DNA of 64,000 bases from a bacterium D16-50. Lineage in GTDB: Bacteria; Bacillota; Clostridia; Lachnospirales; Lachnospiraceae. Positions within the stretch are counted from its first letter, which is position 1, and each line of letters opens with the position of its first letter. Positions 35,142 to 43,274 of the stretch are shown in pieces. A program made the position numbers and the translations under genes. The stretch lies in contig RAZA01000004.1 of assembly GCA_003612485.1 (NCBI GenBank), positions 186,001 through 250,000 of the forward strand, read 5' to 3'. The notes under the pieces are model-generated. The model saw only the letters and a list, made by a program, of their open reading frames with translations, had not been told where the DNA came from and made no database searches.

Positions 35142-37025
35142 ATGAGTATAATACAAAATGAATATATTGAAGAGGCGGAATTTGTCAGAGAACATAATAG
35201 GGTATACGGCAAAATCCTATACAATGAGCGAAAAAGGAGAAAGATAGCGCAGGCTGATTTGGCATACGGTATTTTGAGCAGGACGGCGCTTGACAAGGTA
35301 GAAAAGGGAGAAGCCCAGTGGACGAAGATGATAGGAGACCTTCTCATGCAGAGGATGGGGATACTGCCGGATCTTTTTGAATCGCTGGCCACGGGGGAGG
35401 AACTGGATCGATGGAGGCTTCGGGAAGACATCTGTATGCTAGTTCCCGGGTTTCCCCGGGAAGCCGGAGAAAAGACGGAGGAGTATAGACGCAGGTTCGC
35501 AAAGAGAGAGTCCTACGAAGAACAGTTTTTATTAAAGGTTCAGGTGATTCTGGCGCTGTCTGAGGATACGGCCCGTGATCCTGAAGAAATATTGAAGTTA
35601 GCGCAGGAGGCGGTTTGCTGTACGGTTTCCATGGGCTGGAGAGCGGAGCTTGACAGTTTTTGGCTGGCACCCGGAGAGCTGGAGGCAGTTTTGCTGGAAA
35701 GCGCAGCACTTTTTATGTGCGGCAGGGAGGCGGAGGGGTGGGAAATATGGCAGTCGGTGTGGGATTATCCGAAGCGCCGAAAGTGGGAGGAGGCAGCAGT
35801 CTTTATAGTGCCGCAGGCTGCGGTTATGGGAATGAGGCTGTGTATAAAAAAGGGTGATAATAAGAAAGCCTTTGAATTGGGAAAAGAGGCGCTGGAGCTG
35901 CTTCGCCATAGCCGTTACCATTGTTATGTCCTGCCGCTGTTGGAAATCTTAGGCGAGCTGCCGGAGGAAGACTGTGAGAGGGAATATCTGAAGCAGGCCG
36001 GAGAATTCCTTCGGGCGTTTCGGATGGTTTATGATCTGTACGGATATCCGGGACATCGGATATGGCAGGGCATCTGTGTTAACAACACGAAGGAAGCAGG
36101 AACGGTGCTGTGGATGCTCCGAAAATTTTACGGAAAATCTGTGGTAAACGCGGTTTATGACGGAAAAGAACAAGTGATCACGCCGAGACAGCTGGAAAAG
36201 ATAGAGCGTGGCATGCATAAACCATCCTATGAGAATTACAGAAGGCTGGTGAAGCAGTATGGCAAATATGGCGGGTGGAATATTCCTATTTTGGAGACAG
36301 AATCGGTTGAGATACTGAAGCTGCGCCGAAGGGTCAATGCTTTGATGGAGTTTGAGGACTGGGAGGAGGCCGAACGAGAATTAGGGAGACTGCGCGAAAA
36401 GGTGAATCCGGAGTATCCGCGAGTGAGGCAGGAGCTGCTGTTTTCTGATGCTGTATTGAAGTGGGCGAAGGAGGATGCTTTGCAGGAAAGCCTGGATATG
36501 ATGATGGAGGCCCTGCATTATACTGTTCCTAATGTGGAAGACAGGGATATGGGATGGTGGGTTTTTCAGCGGCAGGAGGTGATGCTGGCCAGCGATATTG
36601 CATCGCTTTACCGTAGACTGGGCTGTTTGGAGGAGGCCGGAAGATGGATTCAGGCGCTTATCTTTTCTGTGGAAAAATTGAGTGAGAGGACGGGAATATG
36701 TACAGGGGAATACAACATGATAATGGAAGGATACGATAATTATTTGGGAGATTTAGGACAATTTGAGGAAGCGGTGGAAATGAATGAGAAAACGATTCTG
36801 AGAGTTTTGAGATTTCCCCAAATATGCGGTATGGAGCGTATTTTTTACCGTATAGCATGGAATGCCTATGAGATTGCTGATGCAAACAAAATGCCGGAAG
36901 GCAAAAACTGCTTCCGGCAAAAGTGGAGAAAAGCTTTTGAAATAAGCGAAGTGCTTGCAGAATATATGTATGATTCCCATTTGAAAGAGTTTCTGCACAA
37001 AAGAAGGGATAAATATCTGTCATAG
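35142..37025 (+). CDS. Large XRE-type HTH regulator with TPR-like C-terminal region
   Basis: About 627 residues; ATG 35142 is likely, TTG 35133 possible, and the ribosome site is weak. Residues ~20-75 form an XRE helix-turn-helix: YGKILYNERKRRKIAQADLAYGILSRTALDKVEKGE, the form seen at the N-terminus of Rap/Rgg/PlcR-type (RRNPP) peptide-sensing regulators. The rest is helical with TPR-like pairs (FELGKEALELLRHSRYH, EEAERELGRL, EEAVEMNEKTILRVLR). It also holds a second HTH-like patch, ITPRQLEKIERGMHKPSYENYRRL, near residues 348-375. RRNPP proteins are usually about 300 residues, so this one is doubled in size. It ends 6 bp from a convergent small secreted-peptide gene, the layout expected of a peptide-sensing pair. 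Confidence 0.8.
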   Translation: MSIIQNEYIEEAEFVREHNRVYGKILYNERKRRKIAQADLAYGILSRTALDKVEKGEAQWTKMIGDLLMQRMGILPDLFESLATGEELDRWRLREDICMLVPGFPREAGEKTEEYRRRFAKRESYEEQFLLKVQVILALSEDTARDPEEILKLAQEAVCCTVSMGWRAELDSFWLAPGELEAVLLESAALFMCGREAEGWEIWQSVWDYPKRRKWEEAAVFIVPQAAVMGMRLCIKKGDNKKAFELGKEALELLRHSRYHCYVLPLLEILGELPEEDCEREYLKQAGEFLRAFRMVYDLYGYPGHRIWQGICVNNTKEAGTVLWMLRKFYGKSVVNAVYDGKEQVITPRQLEKIERGMHKPSYENYRRLVKQYGKYGGWNIPILETESVEILKLRRRVNALMEFEDWEEAERELGRLREKVNPEYPRVRQELLFSDAVLKWAKEDALQESLDMMMEALHYTVPNVEDRDMGWWVFQRQEVMLASDIASLYRRLGCLEEAGRWIQALIFSVEKLSERTGICTGEYNMIMEGYDNYLGDLGQFEEAVEMNEKTILRVLRFPQICGMERIFYRIAWNAYEIADANKMPEGKNCFRQKWRKAFEISEVLAEYMYDSHLKEFLHKRRDKYLS

Positions 37026-37031
37026 GAAAGG

Positions 37032-37259
37032 CTATTTTCCCAATTGCTTTAATTCATCCAAATCTGACATCGGACGAATGCCGCCGTCATCCTCTGTCTC
37101 ATCCTTTTGTTGACTGGAGTATTCCCCTATGGGAAACGAATGGGAAACTTGAGAGTCGTGGGGTATGGCATCAGGAAGGAGAATGCTTCCCGATAATGCA
37201 AGAGCAAGAGCCAGCATAGGCAGGCCGGACTTTGAGAGATAGGTTTTTTTGTGTTTCAT
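37032..37259 (-). CDS. Small secreted peptide precursor (75 residues)
   Basis: AAAGGAG lies upstream of the ATG at 37259 on the minus strand. The N-terminus is basic (MKHKKTYLSKS), followed by a hydrophobic stretch (LPMLALALALSGSILL) that looks like a Sec signal peptide. The remaining ~45 residues are polar and acidic (SSQQKDETEDDGG) and end with DLDELKQLGK. I recognise no family. It is convergent with the XRE-TPR regulator and divergent from the Cys-rich gene, and its promoter abuts the long dyad. A signalling peptide precursor or a small secreted effector are both possible. Confidence 0.65.
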   Translation of the reverse strand: MKHKKTYLSKSGLPMLALALALSGSILLPDAIPHDSQVSHSFPIGEYSSQQKDETEDDGGIRPMSDLDELKQLGK

Positions 37260-37308
37260 GATACATTTTCTCCTTTGTGGGTATTTGCTGTTAATGATGA
37301 ACTTTTTT

Positions 37309-37338
37309 TATCATAGCTGAAAATTCGCCATTGCACAA
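37309..37338 (-). promoter_or_regulatory. Promoter of the 75-residue secreted peptide
   Basis: On the minus strand, TTGTGC (37333-37338) and TATGAT (37309-37314) are 18 nt apart. The -35 overlaps the left end of the long dyad. Confidence 0.55.
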
Positions 37339-37384
37339 TCTGTCAAATTAGTTGCATTTCAATGCAACTAATTTGACGGATTGC
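37336..37384. repeat. Long perfect palindrome between divergent promoters
   Basis: GTCAAATTAGTTGCATT (37342-37358), a 2-bp centre, and AATGCAACTAATTTGAC (37361-37377) are exact inverted copies. After one mismatch, five more bases pair (CAATC / GATTG), giving 22 of 23 matched positions per arm. It lies exactly between the -35 boxes of the two divergent promoters. A 2-nt centre suits a dimeric DNA-binding protein better than an RNA hairpin. Confidence 0.9.
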
Positions 37385-37409
37385 AGTACGAAATAAGACA
37401 TGCTATACT
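37381..37409 (+). promoter_or_regulatory. Promoter of the Cys-rich secreted protein
   Basis: TTGCAG (37381-37386), 17-nt spacer and TATACT (37404-37409). The -35 overlaps the right end of the long dyad. Confidence 0.75.
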
Positions 37410-37468
37410 AATTATGCAATGTCAAGCAAGCTTGCGAGATTACCAAAGAAAATAAGGAGGAAGTTCAA

Positions 37469-37813
37469 GTGAAGATCTTAAAAAAGGGTCTGTTGGCTTT
37501 GCTGATTATGGGAGCTGTGACCTTAGGGGCGATACAGAGCGTGAATGCTTGCAGTATGTCGCCTGGCTGTGCGTCGGAGCTCAAGTCTGTACAATGCGGT
37601 GTAATTCCTGTTATGGTGCCGGGAAGCCATACATGCACACATTTCAATGGCTATACACATCAATGCGCTGTGATGGAAACGCGAAACACACATACTATCA
37701 GTTGCTCAGGCTGTAAGGCGGCGTATCCGGATGAGGTTAGAACATGCGCAAGAACCCATGGGTGCGATTACTGCAGCCAGCATGGAACAGTAACCGGTTT
37801 GTGTCAATATTGA
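37469..37813 (+). CDS. Small Cys-rich secreted protein (114 residues)
   Basis: GTG start at 37469 with AAGGAGG eight bases upstream. A basic N-terminus and hydrophobic core (LLALLIMGAVTLGAI) end in QSVNAC, which could be cut after Ala by signal peptidase I. The VNAC is also a weak lipobox. The mature part of about 88 residues has 11 Cys, including a Cys at the putative cleavage point, in CxxC and spaced pairs (CSGCKAAYP, GCDYCSQHG), plus several His. Disulfides or metal binding are plausible. I recognise no family. Its promoter shares the long dyad with the 75-residue peptide gene. Confidence 0.75.
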   Translation: MKILKKGLLALLIMGAVTLGAIQSVNACSMSPGCASELKSVQCGVIPVMVPGSHTCTHFNGYTHQCAVMETRNTHTISCSGCKAAYPDEVRTCARTHGCDYCSQHGTVTGLCQY

Positions 37814-37830
37814 TAGTTCAACATTTCGGT

Positions 37831-37868
37831 CATAAGGCGGTGACTTCGAGCAGAAGCCTCCCCTTATG
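37831..37868 (+). terminator. Hairpin between the Cys-rich gene and the lipoprotein gene
   Basis: CATAAGG (37831-37837) pairs with CCTTATG (37862-37868), and an inner CTTC/GAAG stem closes on GAGCA. There is no U-run, so it may be a weak or Rho-assisted terminator, or an mRNA end. Confidence 0.35.
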
Positions 37869-37897
37869 GCCAACTTCAGGTATCGGGAGGATTTGTT

Positions 37898-40288
37898 TTG
37901 AAAAAGGGAATCAGCAGTTGGAAGGCACTTCGGATGTTTGCTCTGGCGGGCGTGCTTGGAATGCTGTGGGGAGGCATGACGGGCTGCGGTCTGGAAGCGG
38001 CCGTGGAGGGAGAAGCAGGCACCTATGAACCCAGAGAAAGAGTATTGTACGATCTGGCCTCAAATCAGTGGAAGGAGCAAAAGGAGGCCGAGGACGGCAA
38101 GGAGCCTTGGCAATATGCGGCGTACTGGGAGGAGCCCATGTCGAAGCTTTCAGAAGCCGGTATGCGCCGTACCGGGCGCTGGTCTGGGGTCTGGGGGACG
38201 GATTTCTATTGGCTGGAAAGCTATCTTGGAAAAGAAGAAGTGGGGCCGGGCGCTCGGAAATGCTATCTGACTTGTCTGGATACCCTGACCATGGAATCGG
38301 TGAGGACAGAGTTTGGGTTTACGGGAATATCGGGGGAGGCCCGGGGGGTGACACAGGAGCTGGTGGAGGAACTGGCCCGTGACTTGGACGAGAATTGGCT
38401 GGAGATCACCGGCATGGACATACAAAATGACAAAATATGCCTGCTGGCGGCGCAGATGGACTCGGAGACCAAAAAGATCGCCGGGTATTATGTTATTTGG
38501 GCCGACAAAGAGGGGAAAGTGGAAAGCGCCGTGGATCTGCTGCCGGAGATGAAGGCCTCGGGTATGATGGAGGACAATTTCCTTCCGGAGGGGATTCTGT
38601 GCGATGGGGAGGGGCGTGTATACATAGGCAATTCAGGCCTCGGCTCCTTCGGGATCTTTGACAGCGACGGGAAATTCGTGAGGACGGTGGAGCCTCCCAA
38701 GGGGGCGGGTAGCGGGGTTTCTTATATGGGACGGCTTCCGGACGGCCGCCCTATTTTCGGGTGCAGTGATTCGGGCGGCGAAGATACCATTCTGTTTGCC
38801 TGCGAAGGGGCGGAGGAAAAGCTGCTCTACGAGGGCAGGTGCACGATTTCAGAACAAGGGTATCCCAATGCCTATGGGGAAATTCTGTTCATGGAGAACG
38901 GGGGGCTCATACGCTGGGACGGCGCCACTGGAAAATGCCTGCGGCTTTATCAGGATAGCAGCCTTGCGTCTTTATCCGGCGAGGCGATTATAGAACATTC
39001 CGGGGAAGAAATGGTATTGGTGTTATATGATGAGATGAATGGGGTGACCATAGGGGTACGACTGCAGCTTGGGCCTAAGATAGAAGAGGAGGTACTGACT
39101 CTTTTTTGGCTGGACGAGAATCAGGGACTGAAGAACTGTATTGAGGATTATAACCGTAAGCATCCGGGAGTAAAGATTGAGCTGGCGAGCCGGAATCCGG
39201 AGGAGGACATGGATATGGCGCTGACCCGGCTGGCCAAACAGATCTCTGAGGGGGAGGGGCCGGATCTGCTGGCGGTGCCTCTGCAGCATTTTAAGCTGCT
39301 TCAGGGGAAAGATATGTTGGCAGATCTGACGGGAGTCTTGTCCAAGGAGGTGGAAGAACAGATTTTTCCGGGGGTGCTTAGGTGCGGCATGGTTGACGGG
39401 AAGCTTTATGGAATCGTAAGCGAAGCTGCCGTGAATACGGTTGCGGTTTCCGGAAAGGTGTGGCAGGAAGATACTTGGAACTACAAAGATGTAATGGATT
39501 TGACGGAAGGGGACGGAGGGCCGGCAGGGAAATTTGCAGACGTTTTTGGCGGTCAGTCTCCTCTGGAATTGCTGAAGTTCCTTGTTGTGACCGATGTTGC
39601 CATGGGGATGTCCTCATTTGTGGACTATGAGCAGAAAGAGTGCCGTTTCGATTCCGAGGATTTTGTCAGTATTTTGGAATTCAGCCAAAAGTATGGGACT
39701 GCCTCCGGTGGAGGTAATCCCTTTGAAGAAGAAATCAAGAAGGTGCAGGAGGGCAAGACCTTGGCCTATCGGTTTTCCGGGAATCTGATGGGCTTCAGCC
39801 GCCATATGGCGGCGCTGGGAGAAGGATACAAATGCGTTGGGTATCCTACGGACGGGGAGTATGGGGGATACTTTGAGTGCTATTACTGTGTATGTGTAAA
39901 TGTGAATTCGGAAAAGAAAGATTCGGCATACGATATCCTTGGGTATCTGCTGGGTGACAGCGGACAAAGAAAGATGGGAATCACCACTGTAAGGAAGGAT
40001 ATTCTTTCCGCCTGTGTGGAGGATGGAACGCAGTCAGGGGAAGGCCCCGTATTCAGAAACGGAATGTTTTTAAGAACGCCTCTGGAGGGAAGGGCTGACG
40101 GCAGTTCGTTCCTGCCGGAATATATGGAAATACTTGAGAATGGAAAGTGCGTGTCAGGATACGGCCCGGTGGAACAGATCATTATAGAGGAAGCGGCGGC
40201 GTATTTTGAAGGGGACAAGACAGCGAAGGAGGCTGCGGAGATCATTCAAAATAGAGTGCGATTGTATCTGAAGGAAAGCAGTGATTAA
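37898..40288 (+). CDS. Lipoprotein with propeller-like N-region and ABC-type solute-binding C-region
   Basis: 796 residues; TTG start at 37898 after GGGAGG. A lipoprotein signal ends in GGMTGC (Cys 30). Residues ~60-390 look like repeated beta blades, e.g. PEGILCDGEGRVYIGNSGLGSFGIFDSDGKFVRTVEPP, as in NHL/propeller domains. From ~395 a family-1 extracellular solute-binding fold follows: EVLTLFWLDENQGLKNCIEDYNRKHPGVKIEL, ISEGEGPDLLAVP, LADLTGVL, GVLRCGMVDGKLYGIV. No permease or ATPase gene is next to it, so it may sense or present a ligand, or work with a distant transporter. The double architecture is larger than ordinary binding proteins (about 400-550). Confidence 0.8.
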   Translation: MKKGISSWKALRMFALAGVLGMLWGGMTGCGLEAAVEGEAGTYEPRERVLYDLASNQWKEQKEAEDGKEPWQYAAYWEEPMSKLSEAGMRRTGRWSGVWGTDFYWLESYLGKEEVGPGARKCYLTCLDTLTMESVRTEFGFTGISGEARGVTQELVEELARDLDENWLEITGMDIQNDKICLLAAQMDSETKKIAGYYVIWADKEGKVESAVDLLPEMKASGMMEDNFLPEGILCDGEGRVYIGNSGLGSFGIFDSDGKFVRTVEPPKGAGSGVSYMGRLPDGRPIFGCSDSGGEDTILFACEGAEEKLLYEGRCTISEQGYPNAYGEILFMENGGLIRWDGATGKCLRLYQDSSLASLSGEAIIEHSGEEMVLVLYDEMNGVTIGVRLQLGPKIEEEVLTLFWLDENQGLKNCIEDYNRKHPGVKIELASRNPEEDMDMALTRLAKQISEGEGPDLLAVPLQHFKLLQGKDMLADLTGVLSKEVEEQIFPGVLRCGMVDGKLYGIVSEAAVNTVAVSGKVWQEDTWNYKDVMDLTEGDGGPAGKFADVFGGQSPLELLKFLVVTDVAMGMSSFVDYEQKECRFDSEDFVSILEFSQKYGTASGGGNPFEEEIKKVQEGKTLAYRFSGNLMGFSRHMAALGEGYKCVGYPTDGEYGGYFECYYCVCVNVNSEKKDSAYDILGYLLGDSGQRKMGITTVRKDILSACVEDGTQSGEGPVFRNGMFLRTPLEGRADGSSFLPEYMEILENGKCVSGYGPVEQIIIEEAAAYFEGDKTAKEAAEIIQNRVRLYLKESSD

Positions 40289-40362
40289 AGGCTATGAGCA
40301 GCTGAAAACGGGATGGCCGGGACTGGATAGGACGCTGTCGGACAAGAGCAGGGGTGTCAGAA

Positions 40363-40422
40363 AAACATTCCCACAAGAAAATGCAATGTTCATGGAACAC
40401 TGATTTTTTTGTGGGAATGTTT
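40363..40422. terminator. Probable bidirectional terminator with nested dyad
   Basis: AAACATTCCCACAA (40363-40376) and TTGTGGGAATGTTT (40409-40422) are exact inverted copies around a 32-nt loop. The loop itself holds TGTTCATGGAACA followed by T7 on the plus strand. On the minus strand the outer stem ends in TTTTT. It separates the convergent lipoprotein and chemoreceptor genes. Confidence 0.65.
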
Positions 40423-40474
40423 CCGTTAGGGATTCAAATGCTTGAAACCTGATATTTACCGGCAGATTTTTGTA

Positions 40475-42163
40475 CTATCTTCTGCCTTCCCGCAGGCGGA
40501 ACTTGTGTACGGAAAGCTTCAGCTCCTCGGCCTGCTCGTTCAGCTCCCTTGCGGAAGCAGCTGACTCCTGCGCCGTGGCTGCATTGGTCTGCACTACATT
40601 GGAAATCTGCTCCATGCCCGCGGTGAGCTGCTTAAGGGCCTCGGACTGCTGGATCACTGATTCAGCGATCCGCTCCACCATTTCCGTGGATTTCTTGGAG
40701 CTGTCTACCACGGTGGAAAGGGCGTCCGTAGTGCCGGCAGCCAGAGCGGCGCCATAGTCCACCGCCTGAATGGAGTCTTCGATGAGCTTGGTGATGTCCT
40801 GAGCGGATTCGGCGCTCTTATAGGCCAGATCCTGCACCTCCCCGGCCACCACGGCAAAGCTCTTTCCGGCAACTCCTGCCCTTGCGGCCTCGATGGAGGC
40901 GTTCAGAGCCAGAATCTTGGTCTGGAAGGAGATGTCCTGAATGGTCTTGATGATTCCTCCGATCTGGTTGGAGGAGTTGGAGATATCGGCCATGGCGGCG
41001 GTCAGGGCGTTCATCTTCTGGTCGCATGCCTCAAGCTGTGCCGCGGCGTCGGTGGAGAAATTTCTGGCGTTTTCCGCATCCTGAGAGTTGCGCTCCACTT
41101 GTCTGGACAGCTCATGAATGCTGGAGGAAAGCTCCTCCACGGCGGATGCCTGCTCCACGGTTCCGTCTGAGAGGATCTGGGCGCCTGCAGCCATGCGCTG
41201 GGATTCCTCGGAAACCCTCTCGGCAGTGAGGTTGATCTGGGACAAGGCTTTGTTCAGGGAGTCCAGAATCTGGCGCATGGCGTTCTGGATAGGCAGAAAT
41301 TCTCCTCTATAGTCGCTGCCCACCGCAAGGTTCATGTTTCCCTGAGCCATCTGGGCCAGTATGGAATCGATGTCATGTATGTATTTCTTGAGTTCTCTTT
41401 TCGTCTCGTGTATGGATTCCACCAGCATGCCGATCTCTGAAGTGTCCGACTGCAGAGGGAAATCCGCCGACAGATTGCCTTTTGAGATTTCGCCTACCTG
41501 ATTCTTCACCGCGATCACCGGATTGATGATTTTCCATCTGGTGATAATCATGACCAGAACCAGAAATAGTCCCACCATGCTCATAGCGGCGATCATCCGA
41601 AGCTTGATGTTCTCTGTCTCCTGCTCCAACGCGTCCACCTCAGCGAGGGTTCTGGTGTTCAATGCGTCCAGAAACTGTTCTTTCAGGAGATTGATCTTCG
41701 CAATGGCAGTACTGTAATCCTCTCCGTACACATAGGCTACGGCGTCGGCCTGATTTCCTGCCATGACCTCGTTCATGGCATTCTCCTCAAGGGGAACCAG
41801 CTGGTTGGAAAGGGCGGACATGTCGTTTATCATGGCCTGCTCTTCGTCTGTGATGCCGATCTCCTGCATGGCGGCCACGCCCAGATCCCGGTTTTTCAGC
41901 ACATTGATCTCATTCCAATAATTGTCGTAATGCTCCTGCGCCCCGGTGGCTGCAAAGGCCCGCACCTCGTTGGTCAGATAGGCTGACCCGTCCATAAAGC
42001 GGTTTGCGTTATAGGTCAGGTCAAAGCGTTCCTGATTGGCCACATGGAGCTTTTGGGTGATTTGTCCATAAGAAAACAAAGAAAATACCATAAACAGCAG
42101 AGCCAGAATGGAGGCTCCGTTTAAAAGCAGGGTCAAAGTGGATTGGTTCATTGCTCGTTTCAT
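40475..42163 (-). CDS. Methyl-accepting chemotaxis protein
   Basis: 562 residues; GGGAGGG lies before the ATG. One N-terminal helix (~10-30), an extracellular four-helix-type sensor (~31-190), and a second helix (MIAAMSMVGLFLVLVMIITRWKI). A HAMP domain follows (NPVIAVKNQVGEISKGNLSADF), then a long coiled coil. The conserved signalling tip reads QTKILALNASIEAARAGVAGKSFAVVAGEVQDLA, contacting CheA/CheW. The ligand is unknown and no other chemotaxis gene is nearby. The 231-bp gap upstream (42164-42394) holds a CCGG..../CCGG hairpin near 42228-42244 that I could not assign to a known riboswitch. Confidence 0.95.
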   Translation of the reverse strand: MKRAMNQSTLTLLLNGASILALLFMVFSLFSYGQITQKLHVANQERFDLTYNANRFMDGSAYLTNEVRAFAATGAQEHYDNYWNEINVLKNRDLGVAAMQEIGITDEEQAMINDMSALSNQLVPLEENAMNEVMAGNQADAVAYVYGEDYSTAIAKINLLKEQFLDALNTRTLAEVDALEQETENIKLRMIAAMSMVGLFLVLVMIITRWKIINPVIAVKNQVGEISKGNLSADFPLQSDTSEIGMLVESIHETKRELKKYIHDIDSILAQMAQGNMNLAVGSDYRGEFLPIQNAMRQILDSLNKALSQINLTAERVSEESQRMAAGAQILSDGTVEQASAVEELSSSIHELSRQVERNSQDAENARNFSTDAAAQLEACDQKMNALTAAMADISNSSNQIGGIIKTIQDISFQTKILALNASIEAARAGVAGKSFAVVAGEVQDLAYKSAESAQDITKLIEDSIQAVDYGAALAAGTTDALSTVVDSSKKSTEMVERIAESVIQQSEALKQLTAGMEQISNVVQTNAATAQESAASARELNEQAEELKLSVHKFRLREGRR

Positions 42164-42394
42164 ATCGGTGTCCCTCCCGGTTGTGTAGGTGTACGTCCGC
42201 CTTTAGTTAGAGTCGTCTGCAATTTCCGGTCTTTTCACCGGATCCAGCCGTCTCTTGTGGGGGAGGCTGCAGCCCAAAAGCTTTTAAAGCTCCTTCTATC
42301 AGTGTACATAATCTGAAGCAAAAATTCAACTAAATTCTGATAATTGTAATTTTTTTCCGTAGATTCAACAGAGGGATATCATTGGGGCCGTGTT

Positions 42395-43009
42395 CTATGA
42401 CAATCTAGTAGTTCCTTCCATGAAGCCCGCAGCCATTCTGCTGCAGATGATTTCCATTTCTTCGGGGGAGGGCGGGCAGGGACAGTTCAGCCATGCCTCG
42501 ATGACGCCGGTATAGCCAGATACCATAAACGATTCGATGTAAGGATAGCTGCGGGCTGCCTGAGTTGAGGCCAGTATGCCGTAGATGCGGTCTTTCACCA
42601 GATTTTTCATACGGTTCACGAAGGCCAGATCGCCATGGCTGCTCATCATGACCTGAGCCAGATCCTTGTGGCGCTCCAGAAAGGAAAAAATTTCCCGGAT
42701 AGCTGTGCCATGAGACAGAACTCCCGATTCCGGATTCAAGGTGCGGTCTAGTATGGCGTGGAATTCCTGAAAGAGCTGGTCCTCCAGCTGCGCCAGCATG
42801 TCGTAGATGTCGCTGTAGTGCAGATAGAAAGTGCCTCTGTTGATGTCCGCCAGATCCGAAAGCTCCTTTACCGAAATGTCCTTTACATCCTTTTCCCGCA
42901 TCAGCCGAATCAGTCCCTGCTGCAGGAGGGCCTTGGTTTTGCGGACCCTGCGGTCCGGTCTGGTTCCTGTGTCGTTATTGTCCATGGGGGCATTCTTGCC
43001 GTTGCTCAT
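42395..43009 (-). CDS. TetR-family transcriptional regulator
   Basis: 204 residues. The start at 43009 (MSNGKNAPM) is supported by GGAGG 7 nt upstream; the frame is open to 43132 without a site. The HTH (IRLMREKDVKDISVKELSDLADINRGTFYLHYSDIYDML) is typical TetR. The C-terminal domain (RHKDLAQVMMSSHGDLAFVNRMKNLV) fits the DhaS/TetR_C-like type. It is divergent from the MMPL-GLUG operon and probably represses it. Confidence 0.9.
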   Translation of the reverse strand: MSNGKNAPMDNNDTGTRPDRRVRKTKALLQQGLIRLMREKDVKDISVKELSDLADINRGTFYLHYSDIYDMLAQLEDQLFQEFHAILDRTLNPESGVLSHGTAIREIFSFLERHKDLAQVMMSSHGDLAFVNRMKNLVKDRIYGILASTQAARSYPYIESFMVSGYTGVIEAWLNCPCPPSPEEMEIICSRMAAGFMEGTTRLS

Positions 43010-43133
43010 TCTGCATCCTCCGTTTCCTGCCGGGAGCTGCTCCCGTGCCTGCGTATTTGTTAAAATTTCATGAATATTGAACAGGGTGCATGGAAAGTGT
43101 TCATAACTATACAGTTTCCGCTTCGATTGCATA

Positions 43134-43161
43134 TTGTCATTTTACTCTTTTTCATTATAAT
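43134..43161 (+). promoter_or_regulatory. Promoter of the MMPL-GLUG operon
   Basis: TTGTCA (43134-43139), 16-nt spacer and TATAAT (43156-43161), about 114 bp before the MMPL start. Downstream near 43180 is an ACAGCTGT dyad that could be a TetR-type operator. The rest of the 265-bp gap 43010-43274 is AT-rich. Confidence 0.7.
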
Positions 43162-43274
43162 AGCTTTTGAAATAAAAATCAACAGCTGTCTAGTAAAATA
43201 CAAGCATATGGATAATAGCGCAAATGTGGTTTTGTCTATATTACAACCATGCTTGACGGCAGGGAAAGGCGGAA

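Noticed and set aside
42164..42394. c-di-GMP or other riboswitch upstream of the chemoreceptor
   Set aside because: The leader has a small CCGG hairpin but none of the conserved GEMM-I or GEMM-II blocks.
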